Source: Botryotinia globosa
Taxonomy: Eukaryota > Ascomycota > Leotiomycetes > Helotiales > Sclerotiniaceae
Reading direction: 5' to 3'
DNA length: 64,000 nt
NCBI GenBank assembly: GCA_014898425.1
Contig: RCSZ01000009.1
Location: 744,001-808,000 of the forward strand
A program made the position numbers and the translations under genes. The notes beneath the pieces are model-generated. The model ran no database searches. It worked only from the letters and a program-made list of their open reading frames with translations, and had not been told where the DNA came from. Below are positions 12,648 through 24,360 of this stretch, piece by piece. How positions within the stretch are numbered: position 1 is the stretch's first letter; each line of letters starts with the position of its first letter.

Positions 12648-13157
12648 CATAAGCTTAAATCCTCGTCTAAAGATAGAATTTGTTTACATCACCATACAAA
12701 AGATATGGGAGTTTGGACACAGACGATCTTGAGTTGAGATTAACATCTTCATAGATGATTTTGTACTTTGAGTGTTGGAAAATCTTGATCAAGGCTTTCT
12801 ACCGTTCTTTGACTATCCATTTGATGTCTGATATACTCTGTAATTACAAAGATGGGATATGCGATATGCAACAAGCGTGGACCTACTGTCAGTTTTGTCA
12901 ACATAGATGTGCAACAAAAGAATACTATCCTGATATCAGTATGGAGATATCACCAGTGTTATTCACTTGGAAAGCTTGATATTAAGGAACTTATATCGAT
13001 TAATGGTTTGTGATGTAGTAGTTCTTGCCTTGTAGTTTAGCACATGTACTAGTTTATTATCCTTTATTTTCTAGTCAAAATATTACGTTGATGTATTGAT
13101 TTGTCTCTTGCGCATATCCTCCACTCTAGCACATCCACTATCTTACACACATTTTCT

Positions 13158-13209
13158 CCCAACACATACTCCCAACACATACTCCCAACACATACTCCCA
13201 ACACACACT
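13158..13209. repeat. Tandem 13-bp repeat, four copies
   Basis: The unit CCCAACACATACT is repeated four times, the last copy with one change (CACACT). Confidence 0.9.
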
Positions 13210-13713
13210 CCCTGAAATCATTTTCATCATTCCATTCCAACACACTCCTACTGCACTGGAGGTGACGATTCAACACCTGCACATAATGCTCTCCACAAAC
13301 CTGCAACTCTCTCATTGGACTATGCAGAGCTAAGATTGAATCTCTGTACATAATTTATCACTTGAGAAAATATAAGCACATTGGAGAGGACCAAGAATAG
13401 AGACAAGGTGTTGGGAATATAGATCAAATGACGAAAGGAGGCCCTGAGACGGAATGTTGTTGGGTAGAGACGATGGCAAGTCGATACGAGAAACCTGGAT
13501 CGAATGACAAACAAGGATTGAGGCAATTTGTAGAGGGTGTTGATTCCCTTACCACTTGTTGCATACCACATCCATTCCACTCATCAAATACTCCATCGAA
13601 TACTTGTTGGATGTCTCTGTTGAGGTGTTTGGGAGTGCGAATGAGGTACTTTATAACTGAGTTTCCATATCTGTTAGTCAATGTTATAAAATACCAGATG
13701 AGACTTATATAAA

Positions 13714-13770
13714 ACATATCGTTGATACTGTTTTGCTAGAGAAATCGAGATACCAAAGGGGATCTCTTCA
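13714..13770 (+). repeat. Diverged direct repeat, copy 2
   Basis: Second copy of the segment at 12591-12647, with many substitutions. Upstream flanks also look alike (ATATCNGTTAG boxes), suggesting that the duplicated unit is longer than marked. Confidence 0.5.
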
Positions 13771-14418
13771 GAATCATTCAATAGAACTTTTATCTGGAGA
13801 TAAGTTTCATTCAATTTACCACTTATCAGTACAAAAATGTCGTGATTCTAAATATAAATAATGTTGAATCAAGACAAGTATTTCATGAATATGAATTTGA
13901 TATGAATATACTCGAAAAAGTAGTTATATGAAGAGATGAGAATAAAGGCATGAGAAAAAAGATAGATGGGAATGATTTGTTATAAGGATCAGTATGGTCC
14001 AAATAGATGAGCTTTCATTGAGTTGAAAGATTCCTTGATTCATTTAAAGAATGTGTTTATGGATAACTAACTTTTGATTTGATATAATTCCAAGTTCTCA
14101 ACTGTGATGATGTAGCTTAACCTCACACGTAGTGTCGGGTAGCCTTATAACACATATTCGAACTCACCGAAAAGACTCCAAATCAGAGCATCAAGCTTGT
14201 GAATCAGATGTTAAGTAAGGATGTACATAAATATCCTTAAGTATTTCTCTCTCGTATGCGCTCCGAAGATGACACAAAAATAGAGTTGTACAACAAGGGC
14301 AAAGGGTATCTCGTGCTAAGTATAAAATATGAAGCAAAAATGGCCCCCAGAAAAAAAATGGTATCGTAACTTCGCGCATAAATTCGTCGTCCTCGATTAT
14401 CTCCTTCACTCATCGTTC

Positions 14419-15424
14419 TTACTCGTCGTCTAGTATACTACTAGCCAGTCTTCCAAAAATTGGGACTTCGCATCGGTCTAGAGTATCCGCTGTTTGGGGG
14501 GATTAGATGTGTCAAGTTGGAATTGGAGTATGTTCACCAATGTGAATAAAACAAAGATAGAGCCAGGGAGTTAGAGAAGAAGATAGAAAACTTACCATCT
14601 AGATATGCTCTCCTAGTTAGCCATACTATTAAACTGATGTCTCCAAGGAGCAATAACCATGACATGGATGGGCCTAAATCTAACATTAATACCAATGCTC
14701 AAACCATAGGATTCGTGTTCTTCTCTCGGGAAATTCCTGTATGTCTGAGGATGGGTAAGGGGGAACTCACTCCAGAAAAACATCAAATGTACAACAAACA
14801 TGGCCGTAAACAGCAAAGCGGACTGCCAAGCGTGAAACCTGTCACCATTGTTCAGCACTGTCTCATACAATCATCACATTGCCTCTCGACATAAAGACCT
14901 TCCCTTCCCACTGAAAAGCCATTTCTCATAACTAACCTCACGTAATCACTCTTCCTCTCCAGAACCAAAAGCAATACACCCCCAGCAGGCGGCAAAAGCA
15001 GGTAAGCCAAACAAGCCTCATAATCCAAGCGCAACGGGAGGCTCGTTTCAAACTCATGTAAACCATCTCTACTTCCCCCACCATACCCCGCACCTCCACT
15101 TACACTTCCCCCAACATTATATCCCCCTCCAATCCTCCCGCTCTCTACGTCCTGATACCCGTCTCCAGTATTCACAGTCGGAAAATATCCATCTCTCTCT
15201 CGTTCTCGCTGCGCCCATGGATTTGGAATAGTACTTGGAGCGAAATTCCCATTTTTCGCCGCAGCATTGCTAGTACTTTGCAGAAATGCTGGACTGCGAA
15301 CTCCGGGACTGAAGGACCTACGAATAGGCGAGATACTTTGACGAGGAGAAGAGGTAGAAGTACGTGGTGGTGGAGAGAGAGCCCGAGTTTCTTCTGGGGA
15401 AGCTTGGTAGGGTGCGAAATCCAT
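14419..15424 (-). CDS. DUF4870 (Tic20-like) small multi-pass membrane protein
   Basis: Four exons: 15424-14937, 14838-14771, 14673-14596 and 14489-14419; summed CDS 705 nt, 234 residues. Introns have good fungal donors (GTTAGT, GTGAGT, GTAAGT). The first ~125 residues are Ser/Pro/Gly-rich and probably disordered and cytosolic. The C-terminal ~105 residues form the DUF4870 domain: LDYEACLAYLLLPPAGGVLLL (first spans), then RFHAWQSALLFTAMF, then SWLLLLGDISLIVWL, then RAYLDADTLDRCEVPIFG and an acidic LDDE end. The FHAWQ motif lies across intron 1, which is how the splice was fixed. Family role is unknown in fungi; three to four membrane segments are expected. It is convergent to the bHLH gene. 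Confidence 0.88.
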
Positions 15425-16499
15425 CTTAAAATCTTCTTTTATTGCTGGAATGCGACGAGTAGATATGAGAATATGAATAGGTGATAGGTAAGTTTTGAAT
15501 ATTAGATATGCGAAAGAAGATGTTATAATAGCAGGAATATCTTCGAATGGACTTATTAGTAACAGGTCAGGTCAGATCATAGAATCATATCGATACGTTT
15601 GTTGAAACGAAAAACTCTTCTGTTTTCTTTTTTTCATAAGGGTTTGTTGAAGAATCATAATGAGATGTTTGTTTTATCGCGATAAACGCTTTACGACATT
15701 ATTATTATTCGATAGTGGATCATTCACCGTTATCAGTGATGTGCCTGAGGCATATATGCATATCTATATCTACGGAGTATCATAGCTGGAGACTCATAGT
15801 GGCTTTCCATGGCGGAGTCAATGTATCACGCCAGCGGGTCCAGTTATTCAGCAATAAGAGCGGAGAATTTACGAGTCCCGCCCGGAATTATTAATTATTG
15901 GAAATCGGAATGATATATATATAATATATATATATATATATAATTGAGCATCATCGTTTATTACTCTGTCAAGAACTTCCAAACTCATCTCACACGATAA
16001 ACGAAAAGCCCAATCTGTATACTGCAACAGAAGCTCGAGATACTATTTGATCATGTATCAATTTTGGACTAGGTGGCTAAAATTTTACCGTCATAAGTTT
16101 GGAAGGTTAATACCAAGGATCAATGTACACGTTTAGTCCAACAATTGGCTTGACAGATCATCACCATTTAGATGGTCAGTCGAATCCGACTTTTGGCATT
16201 GGTATTGCAGAATAACTTCTTCAAATTATTATGCTAGTATGCGGTTCATTTCATATATTGCTTATGACATCGGTAGGTATCATAATCCAATGCTGCCCGT
16301 GAGAATGGTGAATCGAGCCTTCAAAATACCCTTCCACGTGTATGCACGTACCCTTGTATCCCAAATCGTATCCTCAATCCTTAACACCGTGCTCCGTATA
16401 CCTGCTCTCTTTTCGTCGTGGGAAATCAAATCTTCCTGATATATTCAAGTGCGCTGGAAGATTTGTGAAATGCTGGTTAAATAGTCGGGGTTTCGTAAT
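15425..16499. other. Intergenic region upstream of the DUF4870 gene
   Basis: About 1.1 kb between the DUF4870 start and the GID4 stop. It includes an (AT)n tract at about 15914-15942 and no recognisable gene. Confidence 0.5.
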
Positions 16500-17635
16500 T
16501 CATCTAAACTCCACTGCCTGGAAACACCCCCTGTCCTCAACATGTTCCAACTGTAGTTGTTGAAATCTAAGAATTGTATTAGCATCAGTATCCCGATTAA
16601 AAGTTGACAATTCACAATGGCCTTCCAGGACTTACTTCTCGCTCTTCGCGTGAAAATATATTCCATTAAATTTGCCCTCAACCTGATTGAAGCAAATGTA
16701 ATAGAACCCTTCGAAACTTGCACCGCTAATTGTTCTAACACGATGATCAGGAACCAGGAAGTGTTCCTTCCATCTCATGAAAATATTATCTCGTTGTGCT
16801 AGATTTGGTATGTGGCAGTTTCCTTTCTTTGCAGATTTTTGAAAGGGACGGAAGGCTTGAAACTTTGCCCAGTGTGTTAAATCGACTTTATCTGTGGAAC
16901 CCCAATCTTCGTGTTGGGTGAAGAATGAATACTTTGATCCAATGATTTCACCTTCGAAATAGGTCGTGAGGGTAGGGTGGTCTTCCGTTAGGCCTGTTGA
17001 CAAAGTATTCGATTAGTACGAAGATTCCAGTGCCATATTGAACACTCGCATACCTTGAATGCGTAAATATCCACATAAAAATGATTCTCTCATGTCGACA
17101 TGTTTGATTTCGACCTGTACGGCATAGGTCTGCCGTTCTGATTGCTGTGTGCCGTGAAATTTGCTACCTGGTCGTAATTTGGAAGATGGTGAAGATGGTA
17201 ACATCTGTATTTTATTAGTGTGTTTCAAGGTACCAGCACGAAGTTGATTGTACTAACTCTAACGTTCGAGAAATCGTAACCTAAGGATGGCGAAGAAACC
17301 CGTGGATTAGTGGCGGTATGCATCTCAGCTTCATCCTGCTTATCTCCTTCCGCGCTAACAGGAGATAACATATCGGGTCCATTTGCTTCTTCATCGATAT
17401 CCATGCTTTTGGTGTTTCGCAGATGAGTTTGAGAAGTCGGTGTCATATCAACTCTTCGTAAATCATGAGGTGGAGGTGTAGGTTGTTGTGTAGCTCTTGA
17501 ATCTAAAATCGGGGAATCGAGTGTACCTTCCATCTCTGGTATGCTCCAAGTAGACCTGTCATCTTCAGGGGGGCACGATGTGTGCGATATCGTCGCTCCA
17601 ACTCTGGACTCGTTATTTGAAGAAGGGGTGGGCAT
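16500..17635 (-). CDS. gid4: GID4/VID24 substrate receptor of the GID/CTLH ubiquitin ligase
   Basis: Four exons: 17635-17258, 17204-17054, 16993-16636, 16566-16500; 954 nt, 317 residues. The N-terminal ~130 residues are disordered (Ser/Pro/acidic). The VID24 beta-barrel domain follows: LRPGSKFHGTQQSERQTYAV, FLCGYLRIQG, then across the splice LTEDHPTLTTYFEGEIIG, WAKFQAF, RWKEHFLVPDH, SFEGFYYICF and IEGxY-like GKFNGIYFH at the C-terminal end. GID4 recognises Pro/N-degrons and recruits gluconeogenic enzymes such as fructose-1,6-bisphosphatase for ubiquitylation after carbon-source shift (established in yeast). All splice joins restore domain sequence exactly and no lesion is present. It lies head-to-tail with mago (same strand, about 1.35 kb apart). 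Confidence 0.95.
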
Positions 17636-18983
17636 TGAATCGCGCCGGCACCAGCCAAGCTTGTCAAAGACAAATTAATGATACAGCTGAAGTATTAAAA
17701 CAATAATGTGTTGATGATAAGATTAGATGGATAGAACCGATAAGATTAAATGGAAGAAATGACTTAAAATTGTCGAGAAGATGAGATGAAGAAGAGATGA
17801 GAAGACGAAAAGATGTTCAGATATGATAAAGGCAATCCTACTCTAGCACGGTCATTGGCGCACAACGCTAAAGTGTGACTTGAGTGTTCTAAGCTATTTC
17901 CAATGAGGCTTAGCTTCAGATTTCCGCTTTTCCCCGCAGGTGCATCCAAAAAAAGAACAAAATTGATTAATTGATGGAGTTCTATGCATAGGTAGGTAGG
18001 TGGTATTCCTTCCACAACATCTTCGTCGATATCTTCAATTTATACTTCAAAAGGCATGTATCGGTGACATTCTACTTGGACTTCTGAAGTAGCTGGAGAA
18101 ATCCCATTGATCATTTTATGATTCAATTTCTAGTGCTTGTTACCTAAAGACTCTTAATGTCACTCCGGAAAGAAGGAATTTATTTGATTGAACTGTTCAA
18201 AAGGTCCACATACCATCCATTAGTATGTATCATTGCCGAAGTGGTCTCTCACGAATCGACAATCATTTGCTACCTTCCAATAAAGATGTAATTCGCATGT
18301 ATTTGCAAGCATGAGCAACCCAAAGGGGCGAAATAGGAGTCAGTGGTACCATTAGTGATTCGACAGCACATCTGAAGATACTAGTCTGGATGAATACCGG
18401 AATACTTACTCAGCTATTCTATCCAATCCCCAATTTACCCTCCAATACGGAATTTGGATGGGTGCTGAATTGCTGGCACATCCATCTGATGGGAGTCGAG
18501 GGCTTATCTTGCGGGGCTTGCTTCCTTGGTTGGAAGAGAAGTGGTGCTTTGAACATCGAATGAAGTTGTTCGTCAGGTAAGGGATTCGGTAAAGATGTTC
18601 ATGCATGCAATGCAGTGATGCCAGGCATAGTCATAACATAATGTACAGCAATGATAAGTCGTTTAATAGCTCCGACGCAAGTTAGCTTGGCATATCTGAT
18701 AAACATTATGCAATGTATAGGAGGAACGGCATCTCATCCAAGTATAACTCGACGAAGTGGGAGGAATTGTGTGTCGACATTCAGCTTGGTGAGTTTCGAC
18801 TGATCAGGCACGAAAGCACTATCATATCATAATTTTTGAAAGTTGGACAAAAACCGAGTAGATTTTTGTGTCATTAGCATTGTAGACAAATAAGTGGCTT
18901 TTCCTCTATTGGTATCCATTTGTCTTGCAAATAAATCAACGCCTAACTCCTTCTTCCCCTGGTCTCTTCTTGAAACCAAAGCT
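17636..18983. other. Intergenic region, GID4 promoter and mago 3' flank
   Basis: About 1.35 kb. It contains a possible but weakly supported minus-strand open segment at 18406-18606 (listed separately). Nothing else is recognised. Confidence 0.45.
18406..18606 (-). CDS. Possible small orphan exon, uncertain
   Basis: A 66-codon ATG-initiated frame with a neat composition (ends near PYWRVNWGLDRIAE) overlaps a GTAAGT donor at its stop. Splicing from that donor to a nearby CAG would keep the frame open for about 38 more codons, but the implied intron is only about 38 nt, shorter than its neighbours. No family is recognised. It may be chance. Confidence 0.18.
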   Translation of the reverse strand: MHEHLYRIPYLTNNFIRCSKHHFSSNQGSKPRKISPRLPSDGCASNSAPIQIPYWRVNWGLDRIAE

Positions 18984-19707
18984 TTAAATGGGCTTGATCT
19001 TGAAGTGCAATGCTATCAATGAAAATACCAATGCTTTGAGATCCTGTACAAGATAGTAGAATACCCGAAGGCCTTCTGGGTCTTGAGATTCTGTAACATC
19101 AACAAGAGATCCGATTTTGGCAGTCTGGTTTTGATCAGTGACATAATCTCGCACCCGAGAAAACTATGCATACCTCGAAAGAGATGACCTCGCTGCCTAT
19201 TTTGATTTCCAATTCTTGACGTCCATCTTTGTTCTTTTGAGGCCATTTGCTATCGTCTTCTCTATTTTGATATAAGCTTCGCGCGTCACGCTCTTTAGAT
19301 TTTAGAAGCTTACTTCATGATCTCACTTGTTTTGATGATCCTCTTGATTTCCTCAACCAGCAAAGAGCTAATATTCACTATGAGCCGTAAAATCAGTTTG
19401 GGAGATATCCATAAAGCATCATGTACCACATACTTTCTTTGCGGATCAATGAATCGTTTCGATAATTGGAATTGTTGGCATAACGTGCGGATGCGCTTCT
19501 TCCGTCTCCTAAGACTCGAAAGTCGAATTCTGAATCCATTGTTAATATTCGCGCAAATTGTCAACTACTCTCAATCCTCACCAAGAAATTCGTGCCCATG
19601 TCGACCTTGGTGACCAGAACTATTGAGATTAATTAGTAAAATCAGACTCAAGAATTGATATCAACTTACTAGTAGCGAATATAAAAAGGTTCGTTGAGAG
19701 TAGACAT
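18984..19707 (-). CDS. mago: Mago nashi, exon junction complex core subunit
   Basis: Six small exons: 19707-19670, 19619-19582, 19529-19434, 19377-19314, 19261-19174, 19124-18984; 465 nt, 154 residues, the usual family length. The protein begins [20 protein letters not shown] and shows [92 protein letters not shown] and the terminal [13 protein letters not shown]. Mago pairs with Y14/RBM8A to lock eIF4A3 on spliced mRNA; here it would act in the nucleus and on exported mRNPs. Five introns interrupt only 154 codons, so no single frame shows it. It is divergent from SEC26 with 426 bp between the two starts. An RGDGRSAS insert in the beta region (about residues 34-41) is longer than in animal Mago. 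Confidence 0.95.
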
Positions 19708-20133
19708 AATGGCGGAGACCTTTAGTTTTGTCTGCTGTCTATTTGATAAAGAAGGCTGAAGCTTTTGATAGCTTCCTGAGACTCGGTCATGAATTTAGCT
19801 TAAGGCTTGAAGCTGGCGGGGATACCATTTTGTGCCTGACAATCTAAGGCTGAAACAGGCCACGCTAAGTCTTTCGAACACAGCACCCAGAAAGCTGGAC
19901 ACAGTCGTGATAATATTTCCAAGAACACGCATGTTCGATGCGTAACTCCCCAACGCATTATCTTAAATTACTATTAATTCTACTACCGATTCCTACTTCT
20001 TGAGATTCTTCCAACTCTCAATCTGCCACAACTTCAAAATATCAAACAACCTCGAATTCAGAAGTCCACCCTTAATACATAGTCAAGAACGAAATAAACA
20101 CCTTCCAGCTCGGTAGCTACAAACATAGCCAAT
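19708..20133. promoter_or_regulatory. Shared divergent promoter, mago / SEC26
   Basis: The 426 bp between two divergent housekeeping starts must hold both promoters and 5' UTRs. No specific factor site is assigned. A pyrimidine-rich stretch precedes the SEC26 start. Confidence 0.55.
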
Positions 20134-23100
20134 ATGGCGACCTTCTTAGAACAGTCGTACAGCCTGGTACATCAGGACAATGCAGCAGATGTACCTTCAA
20201 TGTCAGATTTGAGGACGCAGTTGGAGAAAGGGACAGATGAGAGTAAAGTCGAAACTCTGAAGCGCATTCTAACAATTATGCTGAATGGAGATCCAATGCC
20301 TCAATTACTTATGCATATCATTCGATTTGTTATGCCTTCGAAGTACAAACCATTGAAGAAGCTTCTTTACTTTTACTACGAAATATGCCCAAAGTTGGAT
20401 GCCAGTGGGAAACTCAAGCAGGAAATGATCTTGGTTTGGTAAGACCACTATGACCTGCGAACCTTGCGATACTCGTATTGACATGTGTCACAGCAATGGT
20501 ATAAGAAATGATCTCCAACATCCCAACGAATACATCAGAGGAAACACATTGCGATTCTTGTGTAAGCTCCGCGAATCAGAACTCATCGAACCTTGTCTCG
20601 CCCCAACCAAAGCGTGCCTTGAGCATCGTCATGCATATGTCCGTAAGAACGCAGTTTTTGCAGTGGCTTCTATATTCCAACACTCCGAAAGTTTGATCCC
20701 AGATGCCCCTGAATTGATAGCCGCATTCTTGGAGACCGAGAGTGATCATACCTGCAAGCGCAATGCATTTGCTGCATTGGTTAGCATCAGCCATGACAAG
20801 GCTTTGGCGTATCTCAGTAGTGTCTTTGATGGCATTCCAAATGCGGATGAGCTGCTACAACTTGTGGAGCTGGAGTTCATAAGAAAGGATGCGGTTCAGA
20901 ACTCACAGAATAAGGTATTTTCCACGATCATGGAGCCAAACATTGCTAACATTTGTAGGCACGATACTTACGACTTATATTCGACCTTTTGGAAGCTGGC
21001 GCTTCTACTGTCGTTTACGAAGCTGCTTCATCTCTCACAGCATTGACCAATAACCCAGTAGCGGTGAAGGCGGCAGCCTCGAAGTTTATTGAACTTAGTA
21101 TCAAGGAAGCCGACAACAACGTCAAGTTGATTGTTCTCGACAAGGTGGACTTGTTAAGACAGAAAAATGAGGGAGTTCTAGACGATTTGACCATGGAGAT
21201 TTTGCGCGTTTTGTCAAGCACCGACATCGATGTACGAAAGAAGGCTTTGGATCTAGCTTTGGAGATGGTTTCCAGCAAGAACGTCGAGGATGTTGTACTA
21301 CTCTTAAAGAAGGAGTTGTCAAAGACTGTCGACCAAGAATACGAGAAGAACGCCGAGTATCGACAACTCCTGATTCACTCCATACATCAATGCGCAATTA
21401 AATTTTCAGAAGTTGCTGAGAGCGTTGTTGATCTCCTCATGGACTTCATCGCCGATTTCAATAACACATCAGCCGTTGATGTTATCTCCTTTGTTAAGGA
21501 GGTAGTCGAGAAATTCCCCAAACTTCGACCATCCATAGTTGAGCGCTTAGTGTCAACCTTAAGCGAGGTTCGGGCTGGAAAAGTGTACAGGGGGGCTCTC
21601 TGGATAGTTGGAGAATATTCTCTAGAGGCCAATGATATCAGAGATGCTTGGAGGCGGATAAGAGCTAGCTTGGGCGAAATCCCTATCTTGGCTTCTGAAC
21701 AACGTCTTCTCGATGAAGCAACGGATGGGCAAGAGCCAAAAGATCCAGAACAGACTAATGGACATTCCAAAGCAGCCCCAACAGGTTCACGGAGAGTCCT
21801 TGCAGACGGTACCTATGCCACTGAAAGCGCGCTCACAAGCCAATCTGCCGTCACAGCCAAATTGGAGGCTGTCAAAGCCGCTCAAAAACCACCTCTTCGT
21901 CAACTTATCCTCGATGGAGATTATTATTTAGCTTCTGTTCTTTCTTCTACCCTTACAAAACTTGTCATGCGCCACTCTGAAATCTCATCAGATACTGCCA
22001 GAACTAATGCATTACGCGCCGAGGCCATGTTGATCATGATTTCAATTATTCGTGTAGGACAATCACAGTTTGTCAAAGCGCCAATTGACGAAGATTCAGT
22101 GGACAGAATTATGTCTTGTGTTAGATCACTTGCAGAGGTAGCCCAAAATAAGCAACTTGAAAGCGCGTTCTTGCAGGATACCAGAAAAGCATTCCGAGAC
22201 ATGGTTCAAGTAGAGGAGAAGAAGAGAGCAGCCAAGGAAGCAGTGGAGAAAGCTAAATCGGCTGTTCAAGTCGACGACGTCGTCTCCATTAGACAGCTTG
22301 CAAAGAAGAACACAGTTGATGGTGCAGATGAGGTCGAATTAGACCTTGAAAAGGCGACTGGAGGAGATTCTTCAGTGGAAGACCTTTCGTCAAAACTTAG
22401 TCGAGTTGTACAACTTACTGGTTTCTCTGATCCTGTATACGCTGAAGCATATGTTACAGTACATCAATTTGATATCGTTCTAGATGTCCTTCTTGTCAAC
22501 CAAACAACAGAGACTCTTCAGAATTTGTCTGTCGAATTTGCAACACTTGGAGATCTAAAGGTTGTGGAGAAGCCAACTACTCAAAATCTTGGCCCACACG
22601 ATTTCCAAAATGTACAAGCTACAATCAAGGTCTCCTCAACAGACACCGGAGTAATATTTGGAAATGTCATTTATGATGGCGCAAGCTCAACCGAAAATAA
22701 TGTGGTCATTTTGAATGATGTCCATGTCGATATTATGGATTACATCCAACCTGCTGTATGCACCGAAACTCAATTCCGTACAATGTGGACAGAATTTGAG
22801 TGGGAGAACAAGGTCAACATCAATTCCAAGGCCAAGACATTACGAGATTTCTTAGATCAACTCATGGCTTGCACAAATATGAATTGCTTGACTCCCGAGG
22901 CTTCATTAAAGGGCGATTGTCAATTCTTGAGTGCTAACCTTTATGCTCGAAGTGTTTTCGGTAAGTTAAATCATTCCTGCTACTACGAAATGTGATCATT
23001 TACTAACAACATTCTAGGGGAGGACGCTCTTGCTAATCTCAGCATCGAGAAAGAAGGTGAGGATGGACCGGTGACTGGGTTCGTTCGTATTAGAAGCAGG

Positions 23101-23166
23101 TCTCAAGGGTTAGCACTCAGCTTGGGGTCATTAAAGGGATTAAATAAGGTTGTAGAGGTTGCATAG
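20134..23166 (+). CDS. SEC26: Coatomer subunit beta (beta-COP)
   Basis: Four exons: 20134-20438, 20494-20914, 20959-22960, 23018-23166; 2877 nt, 958 residues, normal for beta-COP. The protein starts [20 protein letters not shown]. The adaptin-like HEAT solenoid includes [55 protein letters not shown] and [14 protein letters not shown] charged linker (about residues 650-720) precedes the coatomer beta C-terminal appendage domain ([20 protein letters not shown], then a [10 protein letters not shown] segment). Beta-COP is part of the heptameric COPI coat driving retrograde Golgi-to-ER traffic and is essential in yeast. Intron donors are canonical and every join restores known sequence. No lesion is present. 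Confidence 0.97.
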
Positions 23167-24360
23167 GGAAGTGAGAAATGATGACAAAATGTGTATCATC
23201 AGTTTATTGCGTCCGGACTAATGGACATTGGAGAACAGTTACAACTGCTAATAGGATGAAGATGAAGGGGAAAATAGGATGCCACTGGGAAGGCGGAAGC
23301 AGGCTCAACTAAAGGCGTCAATCTAGTTCAAGTCGTGTTGTGTTACATGTAAGCCTGCCTTTTATTTTGGTCGTTGAAATGATGATTGGGGAATTTTGCG
23401 CAAAAAAGGCACAAAAAGGAGTTTTAGCTACTGTAGAACCAGAGAGGCATTACTCGAGTACCATGAAATATTTTGAATTCTCCCAATATTGAAGTTCCAT
23501 TGCTCGCTTGTGCCTACCTACATACTGCCCAGTATTATACGAGTATACCTGCCTATGTAGTTGCTACTGGCCGACTACTAACATGTGAGATTTGCCTCGA
23601 TGCCAAATATCCCTGATTGCTGTTGGTACACGACTCACGAGACGAGAGGCACAATCAAGACTTTCGGGTTCTGCACCTTGTCAGAACTCAATTTCAGGTT
23701 TCAATGGATCTTTGCACCAATTGAATGAATATCCACACAATCATGCAATTCCAGGTTATAACAATTATCATTCACGCAGCAGGTAGTACCCACGTACCTT
23801 GGCCAGGTAGGTACTGTAGTAGCAGTGAGAAACAAACGACCTCCAAACGTATCATCCCTCATCTTATTAATGAATAATCGAAATTCGAATGCTCCGTACA
23901 ATCAATCCATCATATCTACGAGGATTGAGAAAGAGAAAGGGAACCCATGACTGGGTCGAATGATCGGAAATTTTGAAGTTTGTGTTCCGTGCATCTATTT
24001 ATCTATCTATCTATCTACCTAGGTAGGTATCTTGTTTTGAAGCTCGGCTTCTTAGGAACTGTGACGGGCCCCTTGCATTTTTGTAAGTACGGTACTCATA
24101 TATGAGAGAGTACGTACTAACGATAACCCTAATAAATCTTGTAAACCACCCTTCATTGAACAAAGGAAAAAAAAATTCTCGAGCAAGTTAAACTTAAATT
24201 TATCTCTTTTCCTCTTCATGACACATTTTGATAGTCACCATCTTTAGTCACTCGTTACATTAACCACCATACTATGATTGGATAAACAGAGACGAGAGAT
24301 ATCATACTGAGAGAGAGAAAGTGAGAGAATGCTTGGGATATCCACACAGTTTAGGTGACC
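23167..24360. other. Intergenic region, SEC26 3' flank and sphingoid kinase promoter
   Basis: About 1.2 kb. It includes a (TATC)n run followed by the palindrome CTACCTAGGTAGGTA at 24015-24029. Short open frames here have no family resemblance. Confidence 0.5.

Larger units (their letters stand above)
10622..14418. other. Long AT-rich gene-poor interval between convergent genes
   Basis: About 3.8 kb between the 3' ends of the bHLH and DUF4870 genes. No protein family is recognisable in any frame. It contains an AT-rich palindromic patch near 11395-11425, a 13-bp tandem repeat at 13158-13209, and two diverged copies of a sequence at about 12591-12647 and 13714-13770. It could be remnants of an old mobile element or a fast-evolving non-coding region. 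Confidence 0.5.

Noticed and set aside
12755..12979. Small frame with CQFCQHRC that looks like a zinc finger
   Set aside because: Only one Cys pair pattern, no upstream context, surrounded by non-coding AT-rich DNA; chance is more likely.
17764..18015. 83-codon minus-strand frame upstream of GID4
   Set aside because: No homology, low-complexity ends, lies in the expected promoter and 5' UTR.
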